64,000 nt of DNA from Paenibacillus xylanilyticus. GTDB taxonomy: Bacteria > Bacillota > Bacilli > Paenibacillales > Paenibacillaceae. The DNA lies in NCBI RefSeq assembly GCF_009664365.1, contig NZ_CP044310.1:941001-1005000 (forward strand), read 5' to 3'. Positions 11,321 through 20,277 of this stretch are shown here, in pieces (the stretch's first letter is position 1; the number at the start of each line of letters is the position of its first letter). The notes below the pieces were generated by a model that saw only the letters and a list, made by a program, of their open reading frames with translations, did not search any database and was not told the origin of the DNA. Position numbers and translations under genes: made by a program.

Positions 11321-12132
11321 CACTGCTCACCCCGCTGTCTGCGCTGATACGCAAAATGATTCGTTGGCCCGTGTCCGGCCCCAATCCCCAGTTCATCCTC
11401 AATGGCCGCCTGAATGAACGCTCGCGCGGTTGTTACGGCAGCCAGCACAGACGAGCCCTTGGCCAGTTCGGCCGTGATGGCGGCAGAGTACGTACAGCCG
11501 GTCCCATGGGTGTGGCGTGTCACAATGCGTACGTTCTCCAGATAATGAAAGGACGTGCCGTCATAGAGCACATCAACAATCATCCCGTTACCTTCAGCAT
11601 GTCCGCCTTTGACCAGAGCATACGCAGAGCCCATGTGCACGATTCGTCTGGCGGCTTCTTCACGATCGGCCAGATTGCGGATGGTCATTCCGGTGATCAG
11701 TTCGGCTTCCGGAATATTCGGCGTTGTGACTAATGCGTGTGGAAGCAGATCCGTGACCAGGGCGTGCACCGCCTCCTGCTGAAGCAACGGGGCACCACCT
11801 TTCGCTACCATGACCGGATCAATGACCAGATTGGTCCAGCCGAATTGCCGCCATTTCTCGGAAACCAGCCGAATGGTTTCTGCACTGAAAAGCATGCCTG
11901 TTTTTACCGCTCCGGGCTTGAAATCTTCACCTGTGGAATCGAGCTGCCGGGCAATACCTTCCAAAGGAACCGGATAGACTCCCTGAACGCCTAGTGTATT
12001 CTGTGCGGTAACCGCAGTAATAACAGACAAGCCGTAAGCGCCCAGTTCCTGAAAGGTTTTCAGATCCGCCTGAATGCCGGCCCCGCCGCCATTATCTGAC
12101 CCGGCAATCGTGAGTGCCTGCGCCATACTCAT
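11320..12132 (-). CDS. thiD: hydroxymethylpyrimidine (phosphate) kinase
   Basis: Phosphorylates HMP to HMP-P and then HMP-PP. This is a ribokinase-fold protein of 270 aa with [23 protein letters not shown] at the N-terminus, [11 protein letters not shown] in the middle, and the anion-hole motif [12 protein letters not shown] near residue 210 holding the catalytic Cys/Gly region. It overlaps thiM by 4 bp upstream and thiE by 1-4 bp downstream, so the three enzymes are translationally coupled. Confidence 0.95.
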   Translation of the reverse strand: MSMAQALTIAGSDNGGGAGIQADLKTFQELGAYGLSVITAVTAQNTLGVQGVYPVPLEGIARQLDSTGEDFKPGAVKTGMLFSAETIRLVSEKWRQFGWTNLVIDPVMVAKGGAPLLQQEAVHALVTDLLPHALVTTPNIPEAELITGMTIRNLADREEAARRIVHMGSAYALVKGGHAEGNGMIVDVLYDGTSFHYLENVRIVTRHTHGTGCTYSAAITAELAKGSSVLAAVTTARAFIQAAIEDELGIGAGHGPTNHFAYQRRQRGEQ

Positions 12133-12941
12133 TGGGTATCACCGCCAAGCTCTCGGACCCGGGTCTGCTGAGCGACCACGTCCGGGGTTACCAGCGCAAG
12201 CTGGTTTAGCAGCTCGATCTGGAAACTGCCTGGCCCGAGATGGGCTGTGCGCGCTGCCGCGATCTCGGCTGCAACGCCATAGAAGGCAAGGGCTTCAACA
12301 ACACTGCTTAGCAATTCTTCTCCAGACGGTGCAACCGCAGCAAAGGCACCTATGATGGAGCTAAGCAGGCATCCTGCGCCAGTGACCTGAGTGAGCAGGG
12401 CATGTCCATTCTGCGTTAGGAACGTGGTCTGTCCATCCGTAATGACATCCTCGCGTCCAGTGATAACGACAACACAGCCAAGCTTCTGTGCTGCCCGCTC
12501 GGCGATTCCGGTGCGGTCACCTTCGCCTTGGCCTGCATCGACACCCTTAATGCTCCAGTTCTCGCCTATGACATTGGCGACTTCCGCCACGTTGCCCCGC
12601 AGTACGGTAAGCCGAAGCTCACGCACGAGCATCTGAACCGTATCCGTACGATAGGCCGTAGCGCCAGCTCCCACCGGGTCGAGTACAACTGGCACTTGAT
12701 GGGCATTGGCCGATTGTCCGGCGAGCCGTATGGCCTGGACAACCTGGTCATTGAGTGTGCCAATGTTGAACACGACCGCTCCGGACATTTTGGCGACATC
12801 GGCTACCTCTTCATGTGCATAGGCCATGAAAGGAGAGGCGCCCAGTGCGAGCAGGCCGTTGGCCGTAAAGGGAGCAACCACGAGGTTGGTGATATTGTGA
12901 ACCAGTGGATTTTGAGAACGAACTCGTGCCAGATATGACAT
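12129..12941 (-). CDS. thiM: hydroxyethylthiazole kinase
   Basis: Salvages the thiazole moiety by phosphorylating 4-methyl-5-(2-hydroxyethyl)thiazole. The 270-aa sequence shows [41 protein letters not shown] and the catalytic TGAGCLLSS motif near residue 195. The start at 12941 has an AGGAGGGA site. A gap of about 50 bp separates it from the upstream binding-protein gene. With thiD and thiE it completes salvage of both halves of thiamin. Confidence 0.95.
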   Translation of the reverse strand: MSYLARVRSQNPLVHNITNLVVAPFTANGLLALGASPFMAYAHEEVADVAKMSGAVVFNIGTLNDQVVQAIRLAGQSANAHQVPVVLDPVGAGATAYRTDTVQMLVRELRLTVLRGNVAEVANVIGENWSIKGVDAGQGEGDRTGIAERAAQKLGCVVVITGREDVITDGQTTFLTQNGHALLTQVTGAGCLLSSIIGAFAAVAPSGEELLSSVVEALAFYGVAAEIAAARTAHLGPGSFQIELLNQLALVTPDVVAQQTRVRELGGDTQ

Positions 12942-12992
12942 TTGAAATTCCCTCCTGATAAGCCATTATTTTTATAGCTGCAACTGTACTTT

Positions 12993-14060
12993 TTACTTAT
13001 CCTGCAAGTTGATAAACGCATCCTCGGCCTGTACCGAATCCGGAATCAATTTACGTTGTACCAGCCACTTCCGCACGTTTTCCCAGGAGGAAGACTCCTG
13101 CCAGCCAAACGGGATACCTTCTTCAGTCATGAGCGGAAGCAGAATGTCCAGGCTCTTTGTTTCAATTTCCCGATCCAGCGGGGACGTCTCATTTTCGTGT
13201 GCGAGCAGGATGTTCAATGCTTCATCCGGATGCTCGGTCACATAGTTCTGACCTTCCTGGATCGCTTTGACGAAGCGGGTGAGCTGATCCTTCTTCGCCT
13301 CAATTCCCTCGTCGCTTGCTGTAAGAACGAGTTCGTAATAATCCGGCACGCCGTAATCGACGGGGTTAATAGACTTGACCGAATGACCTTCTTTCTCGAG
13401 AATCAGCTGTTCATGATTGATAAAACCACCCATGATCGCATCGGCCTGACCGGAGGCCAGCGAAGGGATCAGATCAAATCCAACATCCACCAAATTCATG
13501 CGGTCCGGATCGCCGCCATCCTGACTCATCATCGTACGCACCATGGCTTCATATAGGGGAACGGAGGAATACCCTACCGTCAGTCCTTCAAGATCTTTGG
13601 GAGAGTTCACCTTCCCGTCCGTTTCCGTCAGCAGATGAACGAGTGGATGCCGAACGACAGCGGCAATGGATCTTACGGGAATGCCTTCTCCACGGGCTAG
13701 CAAAATTTGCGGCTGATAGCTCAGCGCCAGATCCACTTTGCCAGCGGCTACAAGTTTGAGCGCATCATTCGTATCGGCAGGCATCTGAATGTCCACATCG
13801 AGCCCTTGGTCTGCAAAATATCCCTTTTCCTGTGCTGCATATATAAAGGAATGGACTGCATTCGGATACCAGTCGAGCATGATGGACAATGAATCGTGGT
13901 CACCAGACGACGATCCGGTTGTTGTTGAATCTGTGCCCTGTACCTGGGGATCGGAATGTGACGGTGAAGGGTTCGCACCCGTATTGCCACAACCGCTGAC
14001 GATCAGCAATAAACAGATGAGGGCAGGAAGCAGGATGTGAATGAGTTTCTTTTTTCTCAT
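12993..14060 (-). CDS. thiY: ABC transporter substrate-binding lipoprotein, HMP-precursor type
   Basis: Extracytoplasmic binding lipoprotein of the NMT1/THI5-like family. A lipoprotein signal with lipobox LIVSGC ends at Cys near residue 23. The mature domain contains LDWYPNAVHSFIYAAQEKGYFADQGLDVDI and LALSYQPQILLARGEGIPVRSIAAV, both typical of ThiY, which binds formyl-aminopyrimidine or HMP. The frame extends to 14144 upstream, but the basic MRKKK start of the signal peptide at 14060 is the sensible start (355 aa). A GAGG site lies about 11 nt upstream, so initiation may be weak. The ligand is inferred from the thiamin operon context and riboswitch control. Confidence 0.88.
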   Translation of the reverse strand: MRKKKLIHILLPALICLLLIVSGCGNTGANPSPSHSDPQVQGTDSTTTGSSSGDHDSLSIMLDWYPNAVHSFIYAAQEKGYFADQGLDVDIQMPADTNDALKLVAAGKVDLALSYQPQILLARGEGIPVRSIAAVVRHPLVHLLTETDGKVNSPKDLEGLTVGYSSVPLYEAMVRTMMSQDGGDPDRMNLVDVGFDLIPSLASGQADAIMGGFINHEQLILEKEGHSVKSINPVDYGVPDYYELVLTASDEGIEAKKDQLTRFVKAIQEGQNYVTEHPDEALNILLAHENETSPLDREIETKSLDILLPLMTEEGIPFGWQESSSWENVRKWLVQRKLIPDSVQAEDAFINLQDK

Positions 14061-14147
14061 GGATAAATGGGCCTCGTTTCGTTCTTTTTTGTTTGGTTTC
14101 AATCGCTGATATGTTTCAAAGAGATCGACAGGAAGGAGCAGCACTTG

Positions 14148-14966
14148 TTATCTCATTGCCGATTGCCTTTTCATCGACTTTCCTCTGCGTGCATGGTCTG
14201 CATTCCGCTTCAATCCAAGGATTCGCTCCAGCCAGGCAATAAGCACGAACAGACCGATGCCCAGCAGGGATAACAGCAGAATGGAGGCAAACATTGCATC
14301 GGTATTCATGCTGCTGGACATTCTGCGGCTGAAATAACCAAGACCTTTGCTGCCTCCGAGCCATTCGCCAATGGTTGCGCCGACCACGCAGTACACCACC
14401 GACATCTTCAATCCTGAGAAGAAAGAGGGCAGTGCAAGAGGTACCTGAAGCTTGCGGAACAGATCCCACTTGCTTGCTCCCATTGTCATCAGTAGTTCGC
14501 GCTGATCCGGGTCGCCTTGACGGAGACCATCATAGGTGCTGACCACAATCGGAAAGAATGCGATCAGAAACACCACAGCAACTTTACTCCAGAGTGTGTA
14601 GCCAAACCACAGAATGAACACAGGAGACAGGGCAATCAGTGGAATCGTCTGGCTGATTACGATGAAGGGATACAGCGCCTTTTCAATCGAACGGCTGAGG
14701 TGCATGCCCGCTGCCAGAGCGCCTCCAGCCACGATGGACAAGCCGAAGCCAACTGCTACCTCCATCAATGTGGCAGGTAGATGGGTTCCGAGGAGCAGAC
14801 GCCGATGCTCAACTAGAGAACTTACTATTGATGTAGGTGCAGGGATAATAAAAGAAGGAACCCAGCCCAATCGAACGATGCATTCCCAGCCAGCCAGCAT
14901 CAAAAGGAGAAGCGCAGCGAACAGGCCATAGCGGGCAACCCATCTGCTGACGTTAAAGCTTCGCAT
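14148..14966 (-). CDS. thiX: ABC transporter permease, thiamin precursor
   Basis: Inner-membrane permease of 272 aa with about six membrane segments and the binding-protein-dependent transport signature around residues 160-190 (TMGASKWDLFRKLQVPLALPS). The C-terminus is basic (GLKRNADHARRGKSMKRQSAMR). It overlaps the upstream ATPase gene by 14 bp and forms the ThiXYZ importer with its neighbours. Confidence 0.9.
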   Translation of the reverse strand: MRSFNVSRWVARYGLFAALLLLMLAGWECIVRLGWVPSFIIPAPTSIVSSLVEHRRLLLGTHLPATLMEVAVGFGLSIVAGGALAAGMHLSRSIEKALYPFIVISQTIPLIALSPVFILWFGYTLWSKVAVVFLIAFFPIVVSTYDGLRQGDPDQRELLMTMGASKWDLFRKLQVPLALPSFFSGLKMSVVYCVVGATIGEWLGGSKGLGYFSRRMSSSMNTDAMFASILLLSLLGIGLFVLIAWLERILGLKRNADHARRGKSMKRQSAMR

Positions 14967-15714
14967 GTAGTTGTTCCTCCAACCGTTGTCGCATCTGTAT
15001 CAGATCCGGATCGTAGACCATGTCCGAATGTCTCGGACGGGGCAGAGGCACCTTCATGTCCAGCAGCTGCCGACCGCCAGGAGTGAGAAGGACTATCCGG
15101 TCACTTAGTAACAGGGCTTCTTCTATATCATGCGTGATGAACAGCACCGTTTTACCGAGGTTTTCCCACAATTCAAGCAGCCAGCGATGCATCTCCCGCT
15201 TGGTCATGGCGTCAAGCGCGCCAAAGGGTTCGTCCAGCAGCATGAGCTGTCCTCCTGTCAGCAAGGTGCGCAGCAGGGCGACCCGCTGCTTCATGCCGCC
15301 GGACAGTTCGTCCGGGTAGGCATGCTCATAGCCGGATAAGCCAAATCTGTCGAGTCCGGCCATAATGTCAGCTCGCAGCTTCACCTTGTCCTGCTTCCTC
15401 AGGGCAAGCTCCGAAGGAAGCAGGCAGTTCTCCATAACCGTCCGCCAGGATAACAGCAAATCCTTCTGCGGCATGTAGGCAACCCGCCCGAGTCGCTGTC
15501 CTGGCGGCACCCCAGCAATTTCGATCGTGCCATCTGTCGGTTCAAGCAAGCCTGCCAGCAGCTTGAAGAGTGTACTCTTGCCTGATCCGCTGGAGCCGAT
15601 CAGCGAGACGAATTCTCCCTTTTTTACACACATCGACACATTGGAGAGCACGGGGGAATGTCTCTGATCCGGAAAAGTAAAGGTCATGTTGTCAATCTGT
15701 ACATCGTTGCTCAT
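14953..15714 (-). CDS. thiZ: ABC transporter ATPase, thiamin precursor
   Basis: Cytosolic ATPase subunit of 253 aa. Walker A GSSGSGKST (about residues 37-45), signature LSGGMKQR, Walker B LMLLDEPFGALD and the switch His in FITHDIEEA are all intact. It is the first gene behind the TPP riboswitch and its expression-platform terminator, so the whole thiZXYMDE unit should be switched off when TPP is plentiful. Confidence 0.92.
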   Translation of the reverse strand: MSNDVQIDNMTFTFPDQRHSPVLSNVSMCVKKGEFVSLIGSSGSGKSTLFKLLAGLLEPTDGTIEIAGVPPGQRLGRVAYMPQKDLLLSWRTVMENCLLPSELALRKQDKVKLRADIMAGLDRFGLSGYEHAYPDELSGGMKQRVALLRTLLTGGQLMLLDEPFGALDAMTKREMHRWLLELWENLGKTVLFITHDIEEALLLSDRIVLLTPGGRQLLDMKVPLPRPRHSDMVYDPDLIQMRQRLEEQLHAKL

Positions 15715-15793
15715 CTGGTTCCTTAGCCCCCTTGGAATAAAAACTGCCTGAACGAAAATGCACGTTGTTTGCGATCTGTTGTAAGTAAACGCG

Positions 15794-15828
15794 AAAAAGC
15801 CCGCCCATTTCCGGAGAAATGAGTGGGC
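15794..15828 (-). terminator. expression-platform terminator of the thi riboswitch
   Basis: Minus strand GCCCACTCATTTC pairs with GAAATGGGCGGGC, followed by TTTTT. It lies between the TPP aptamer and thiZ, as expected for transcriptional control. Confidence 0.85.
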
Positions 15829-15898
15829 CTGTTAAGTTCAACCGACATTCATGTTCATATGAATATGAAAAAAATCCGTTAACTGAAAGTCCGCTCCA

Positions 15899-15981
15899 CT
15901 TCCCTCCGCTGGTATGATCCAGATCAGGTTCAAAGGGTCCGAATACATTCATTCGTCTCAGCCGCAAGGCTCCCCTAGTGC
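15899..15981 (-). ncRNA. TPP riboswitch upstream of thiZXYMDE
   Basis: The minus strand carries the conserved THI-box blocks in order: AGGGGAGCC, GCGGCTGAGA, ACCCTTTGAACCTGATCTGG and ATCATACCAGCGGAGGGAA. Only the third block deviates from the consensus (ATAATGCCAGCG). With the downstream terminator it forms a complete TPP-sensing leader. Confidence 0.96.
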
Positions 15982-16110
15982 AATCGTTCAAGATATGCAG
16001 TTGTGTACACAGCATATATCACATTCCTGCGAGATGTAAAGAGGGCTTAGAGGCAAAAGTTAAACGTTAAAACCATTCGCGGATTTACCTTGGCTTCCTA
16101 ACCCGATATA

Positions 16111-17064
16111 ATGGGGATGGCACATATGGGCCGGATTACAAATGAGGGTGGGACTGTTCTCCCTCCTAAGCAGAATGGGGACCCCGAGTTGAAAACGTTC
16201 AAGAAAGTATATATTGAAATTACAAGCATATGTAACCTGGCATGCAGCTTCTGTCCGCAGACCAAGCGTGCCAAAGGATTCATTGACCCTGAAGTCTTCA
16301 ACAATATATTGGATCAGATTAAGCCACATACCAAACACATTTATTTGCATGTAAAAGGGGAGCCGTTACTCCACCCCAAAATTGATGTGTTACTGGATTC
16401 CGCACACGAGAAGGGATTCAAGGTAAACATAACAACGAACGGAACATTGCTGCCCAAGACCCAGCATAAACTGCTTGGCAAACCGGCATTGCGGCAAATG
16501 AACTTCTCGCTGCACAGCTTCGACGGGCACGAGGGATCGACCGACCGTGAGGGATACCTCAGCAATATTTTGTCCTTTGCCAGGGAAGCCGTGAAGCACA
16601 ATGTAATCATCTCGTTCCGGCTCTGGAACCTGACGCAGGATAACTTCACGAATGCCCAGATGAATCGGAACCGGGAAACACTGGAGGTACTGGAACGCGA
16701 GTTCAACCTGGATTTCCGCATTGAGGAAAAGGTGGTTCCAGGCAGCGGCGTCAAAATTGCGCCGAATGTCTATCTCAATCAGGACCACGAGTTCCAGTGG
16801 CCAAGTCTGGATGCACCAGAGGATGACGGCAAAGGCTTCTGTCATGCGCTGCGCAGTCAGGCGGCCGTACTGGTGGATGGAACGGTTGTACCGTGCTGCC
16901 TTGATGGTGAAGGTGTCATTAATCTCGGTAACGTCCATGAGAAGTCTTTCTCGGAGATTGTCGAAGGTGAGCGGGCAAACAATCTGGTGTATGGTTTTTC
17001 CAAGCGGGAAGCCGTGGAGGAACTATGCCGGAAGTGCGGATATCGTCAGCGGTTCGGAGCTTAG
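16111..17064 (+). CDS. radical SAM / SPASM-domain protein
   Basis: A 317-aa radical SAM enzyme. The [4Fe-4S] cluster motif CNLACSFC gives Cys41, Cys45 and Cys48 if translation starts at 16111. HVKGEPLLHP and NITTNGTLL fit the SAM-binding barrel. The C-terminus has a SPASM-like set of cysteines (GKGFCHALRS, VVPCCLDGEG, LCRKCGYR) that could hold a second cluster. Substrate is unknown; no precursor peptide or modification operon is visible nearby. The start is uncertain: ATG codons at 16111, 16117 and 16126 all lack a strong ribosome site. It runs divergently from the thi riboswitch and ends in its own terminator. Confidence 0.85.
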   Translation: MGMAHMGRITNEGGTVLPPKQNGDPELKTFKKVYIEITSICNLACSFCPQTKRAKGFIDPEVFNNILDQIKPHTKHIYLHVKGEPLLHPKIDVLLDSAHEKGFKVNITTNGTLLPKTQHKLLGKPALRQMNFSLHSFDGHEGSTDREGYLSNILSFAREAVKHNVIISFRLWNLTQDNFTNAQMNRNRETLEVLEREFNLDFRIEEKVVPGSGVKIAPNVYLNQDHEFQWPSLDAPEDDGKGFCHALRSQAAVLVDGTVVPCCLDGEGVINLGNVHEKSFSEIVEGERANNLVYGFSKREAVEELCRKCGYRQRFGA

Positions 17065-17411
17065 TCAAATAAGTTGGAAATGAATAGTTCATGCCTAAGA
17101 TCATGTTGTCTGGAAACAGATGACGTGGTCTTTTTTTAATTTTTGGCTAGAATTCTGCAGTCTTCACAGACTTTAAATGAAGCATACCGAAAGTTAAGAT
17201 CAGCACATTCCTTGCGGAATGGATCGACAAAGAATGCGAACAATGCAGGAATCATGCCGACAATTGGATATCTAATCTAATGATTATTATCATTACTCTC
17301 CTGTTTTGGTAGCATCAGGGTAGGATCCAGAACAGAGGTGCACCTCTTAAGGGATCCGGGAAGACAAGCTGGCTTGTACACCAATATATTCATATAAGGG
17401 AGGATTTACGT
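17065..17411. other. intergenic region before pectate lyase
   Basis: Contains the terminator at 17097-17137, an inverted repeat TAATGAT-N4-ATCATTA at 17278-17295, and nested direct/inverted GGATCC and AGAGGTGCACCTCT elements near 17322-17356. No gene is seen. Confidence 0.6.
17097..17137 (+). terminator. terminator after radical SAM gene
   Basis: AAGATCATGTTGTCTG pairs with CAGATGACGTGGTCTT around GAAA, followed by a T-run; several pairs are G-U. Confidence 0.8.
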
Positions 17412-18080
17412 ATGAGAAAAATGTTATCGCTGCTGCTCTCTGCTGGTCTGGTCGCTTCTGTATTTGGTGCATTACCCGTGTCTGCTGCTCCCGAGATTGT
17501 GAAGACGACGATTATTGTCAAAGCAGGTGAGACTTATGATGGCAAAGGAAAGAGTGTTGCCGCAGACCCAAACACATTGGGTGATGGCAGTCAGGCCGAG
17601 AACCAAAAACCGATCTTTCGTCTTGAGGCAGGAGCTACACTGAAAAATGTAGTGATCGAGGCACCGGCAGCCGATGGCGTCCATTGTTATGGCAACTGCA
17701 ATATTCAGAATGTGACCTGGAATGATGTCGGTGAAGATGCACTCACGCTTAAATCCTCGGGTACGGTTAATATTACGGGCGGTGCCGCTTACAAAGCATA
17801 TGATAAGGTGTTCCAGATGAACGCTTCGGGGACAATTAACATTAAAAATTTCAGAGCTGATGATATCGGTAAGCTGGTACGTCAAAATGGAGGAACCTCT
17901 TACGCGGTCACCATGAACGTGGACAGCTCCAACATTTCCAATGTGAAGGATTCCATTCTGCGAACAGACAGCAGCTCCACAGTTGGCAAAATAACGAATA
18001 CCCGTTATTCCAAAGTGCCTACCCTGTTCAAGGGATTCGCATCGGGTAAAACAAGTCAATCGGGGAATACGCAATATTGA
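17412..18080 (+). CDS. secreted pectate lyase, PL3 family
   Basis: Extracellular enzyme cleaving polygalacturonate by beta-elimination. The signal peptide spans about residues 1-26 (cleavage after LPVSAA). The mature part has the PL3 hallmarks: [41 protein letters not shown], and [31 protein letters not shown] (Ca2+ and Cys region). [20 protein letters not shown] and [15 protein letters not shown] then form the parallel beta-helix. Length of 222 aa is normal for the family. A GGGAGG site precedes the ATG by 7-8 nt. It is monocistronic. Confidence 0.93.
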   Translation: MRKMLSLLLSAGLVASVFGALPVSAAPEIVKTTIIVKAGETYDGKGKSVAADPNTLGDGSQAENQKPIFRLEAGATLKNVVIEAPAADGVHCYGNCNIQNVTWNDVGEDALTLKSSGTVNITGGAAYKAYDKVFQMNASGTINIKNFRADDIGKLVRQNGGTSYAVTMNVDSSNISNVKDSILRTDSSSTVGKITNTRYSKVPTLFKGFASGKTSQSGNTQY

Positions 18081-18147
18081 GGATAGCATGTCAACCAGAA
18101 GATAAAGAGGATACAGTAGGTTCATGTTCAGAATTCCTCTTTATAGT

Positions 18148-18187
18148 AAACGCAAAAAGGCACCCTCAAGGATGCCTTTTTGCGTTT
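18148..18187. terminator. bidirectional terminator
   Basis: AAACGCAAAAAGGCA pairs with TGCCTTTTTGCGTTT around a 10-nt loop, a perfect 15-bp stem with internal A/T runs. It serves the pectate lyase gene on plus and the convergent minus-strand gene. Confidence 0.9.
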
Positions 18188-18247
18188 GCCATAAAACTAG
18201 ATGAAGAGATTTTGAAAAATGCTGCATTCTCTGCTATCTCTCAGTAG

Positions 18248-19201
18248 TCATTCGTTTTCTTCTGGAACAGCAACGATGATTTTGTCTTTTTCCGGGGCAA
18301 TGGAACCCGAATCAATGGAGCCGGACTTGTTCATGACCTCATAGGAAGTCTCTTCCAGCATTTGAGAGTATTTAAATGATACAAGAGTTTGGCCTGCTAC
18401 CGATGGTCGCTTCCCTGCTTCTGCTACAGCTTTGTTTTTGATGAAGAATAGATCTCCGATTGTTCCGGCTGCACTGCTCACGTTGGCCTGCCATTTCAGC
18501 AGGGCAGTTCCATTTTTGATTTCGTAGTAACTGATGAGATCATTATTTTCGTTGATGAAAAAGCGGTCCTTCTGTCCTTTTTCAAAAATGTAAGTCATCG
18601 ATGAGTCGACAGGACCAAGTGGATTACGGATGTCCAGGCGTGCCTGTTTTAAATCCGAAAAACGTGGAAAACGAAGCGCAGCCTCACGTGCAATCGTCAG
18701 GTCAGCACTTTTGTACTCCTCAATAATCGATGCATCTGGCGTATAGATATAAGCTTCCTTGGCAGCCTGATTCCATCGAACTTCTGCACCGAAGGTTTCA
18801 CCGATTGCACGAAGTGGGAGCATGGCTTTGCCATTTACCAGAATCGGAGCAGAGGACAGCGCCGCAGCCTGGCCGTTTTTCTTGATGGTTTTACTGTTAG
18901 GAGTAAGTACATACTTGTCGCTTCCTGTACTAATGCTAATTTGTTTCGTTTTGTTGTTGTACCCGAAAGTATAGTCACCCAGAAATTTCAGTTCCGTGAG
19001 CGCCACATACGTAACTCCCTGGCGAATAACCACATCATATTCGGCAGGAACATTGTTAATATAGGCTGCAGGCTGGTGTATCGCTGCCGCTTCCACTACA
19101 TGGGATGACATTAGTGCAGGTGCCGTTCCTGCGGTCATGATCGAAGCGGCAAGGATCCATTTCCATTTTTTTTGCTGCCAGGTTGTGTTGGTTGTATTCA
19201 T
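18248..19201 (-). CDS. secreted protein with copper-amine-oxidase-N-type domain
   Basis: A 317-aa exported protein. After a signal-like segment (WKWILAASIMTAGTAPALMSS) the region about 45-160 has two copper amine oxidase N-terminal-like repeats. These include the diagnostic ILVNGKAMLPLRAIGETFGAEVRWNQAAKEAYIY, a wall-associated domain common in Paenibacillus rather than an enzyme. The C-terminal half (about 170-317) matches nothing I recognise. I prefer the ATG at 19201 (AAAGGGG site) to the open frame start at 19255, which has no site. Confidence 0.82.
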   Translation of the reverse strand: MNTTNTTWQQKKWKWILAASIMTAGTAPALMSSHVVEAAAIHQPAAYINNVPAEYDVVIRQGVTYVALTELKFLGDYTFGYNNKTKQISISTGSDKYVLTPNSKTIKKNGQAAALSSAPILVNGKAMLPLRAIGETFGAEVRWNQAAKEAYIYTPDASIIEEYKSADLTIAREAALRFPRFSDLKQARLDIRNPLGPVDSSMTYIFEKGQKDRFFINENNDLISYYEIKNGTALLKWQANVSSAAGTIGDLFFIKNKAVAEAGKRPSVAGQTLVSFKYSQMLEETSYEVMNKSGSIDSGSIAPEKDKIIVAVPEENE

Positions 19202-19325
19202 ATCATCAATCCCCTTTCCCGTATATAGACGGCTAATATCTCCTAAATGTTTCATATTAATGGAATTGGCATCCTTTCTTTAAACGGATTTCTCCAGTGT
19301 GAAACCTTGTTGGACGTATAAGTTA

Positions 19326-19354
19326 TTGCCATAAATACCCATGTAGTGTACATT
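19326..19354 (+). promoter_or_regulatory. ykoE operon promoter
   Basis: -35 TTGCCA (19326-19331), 17-bp spacer, -10 TACATT (19349-19354). It would start transcription about 15-20 nt before the TPP aptamer. Confidence 0.6.
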
Positions 19355-19377
19355 AGTAGCAATGAAATAAAGTGAAC

Positions 19378-19461
19378 CGGGAGCTCAATGAAGTTGGGCT
19401 GAGATTGGGGCCTTATGCCGCTGACCGTATATCTGATCTGGGTAATGCCAGCGTAGAGAAC
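19378..19461 (+). ncRNA. TPP riboswitch upstream of ykoEDC
   Basis: Conserved blocks GGGCTGAGA, CTGATCTGG, GTAATGCCAGCGTAGAGAA are present in order; the 5' strand is GGGAGCT. It is more divergent than the copy at 15899-15981 (GGGTAATG instead of GGATAATG, and a different P3 arm). Confidence 0.9.
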
Positions 19462-19604
19462 ATGAACTCATGATAAGTAATTTGGGGAATGAAAATGGGA
19501 ACGGTTAATCTCGGAATGCGAGCGGAAGCAGGCTTGCCTCGTGAGTTGACCGGATTTCATTTTATTCTAAGTTACTTCGATCATGGGTTGTGACACTGTG
19601 CGTA

Positions 19605-19637
19605 AGGCTTCCCCGGAACCGGGGAGGCTTTTTTTAT
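19605..19637 (+). terminator. expression-platform terminator of the ykoE riboswitch
   Basis: TTCCCCGG / CCGGGGA with flanking GCTT/GGCT, followed by a T-run, located 47 bp before the ykoE start. Confidence 0.88.
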
Positions 19638-19683
19638 TTTCATTTCATAACCTTATGGGAAGCAGAGAAAGGAAGTAGAGGAC

Positions 19684-20277
19684 ATGTCAACAACAGTGCG
19701 CAGCAACAAATTGAAGTTAACTGATATTTTGGTGACGATCGTGATCGCGGTTGTATTCGGGGTCATCTACAAGATATGGGGACCGACGTATGATCTGATG
19801 AAGCCTTTCGGCGTACATGCGGAGCAGATGATCTATGGCATGTGGTTTATGGCAGGTACGTTCGCCTATGTTATCATTCGCAAGCCGGGGGTGGCCATTC
19901 TTGCTGAAGTAGCAGCCTCGACCGTCAGTGCTTTTCTCGGGAGTGAATGGGGGATGTCCACCTTGGTATACGGTCTGTTGCAGGGGCTGGGCGCAGAGAT
20001 CTTCTTCGCCGCATTCCTGTACCGCAAAACGAATCTGTTCGTCACCTGCCTTGCAGCTATTGGGGCAGCAGCAGCTTCGCTTTTGCTCGATTACCAGTAT
20101 GGATACATTGACTCGTTATCGGCGTGGAATTACACATTGTTTATCGGCTTCCGCTTCATTGGAAGCATTCTGATTGCTGGTGTATTTGCTTATTATCTTG
20201 CGAAAGCACTTGAACTCACAGGCGTGACCCGGTCATTGAGACCGGTCTCCAAGCAGGATTATGAGGCACTGGACTAA
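19684..20277 (+). CDS. ykoE: ECF transporter substrate-specific subunit, thiamin/HMP type
   Basis: Membrane S-component of 197 aa that captures thiamin or its pyrimidine precursor. About five to six membrane segments are visible, beginning ILVTIVIAVVFGVIYKIWGPTYDLMKPFG. VAILAEVAASTVSAFLGSEWG and LVYGLLQGLGAEIFFAAF are the conserved YkoE blocks. It starts at 19684 after a GGAAGTAGAGGAC leader. The stop codon is directly followed by the ATG of the ATPase gene, so translation is coupled. TPP riboswitch control supports the substrate assignment. Confidence 0.92.
   Translation: MSTTVRSNKLKLTDILVTIVIAVVFGVIYKIWGPTYDLMKPFGVHAEQMIYGMWFMAGTFAYVIIRKPGVAILAEVAASTVSAFLGSEWGMSTLVYGLLQGLGAEIFFAAFLYRKTNLFVTCLAAIGAAAASLLLDYQYGYIDSLSAWNYTLFIGFRFIGSILIAGVFAYYLAKALELTGVTRSLRPVSKQDYEALD

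Noticed and set aside
10868..11417. Long plus-strand open frames opposite thiE and thiD (159, 140 and 161 aa)
   Set aside because: They are shadows caused by the high GC of thiE; no ribosome sites, no recognisable protein features.
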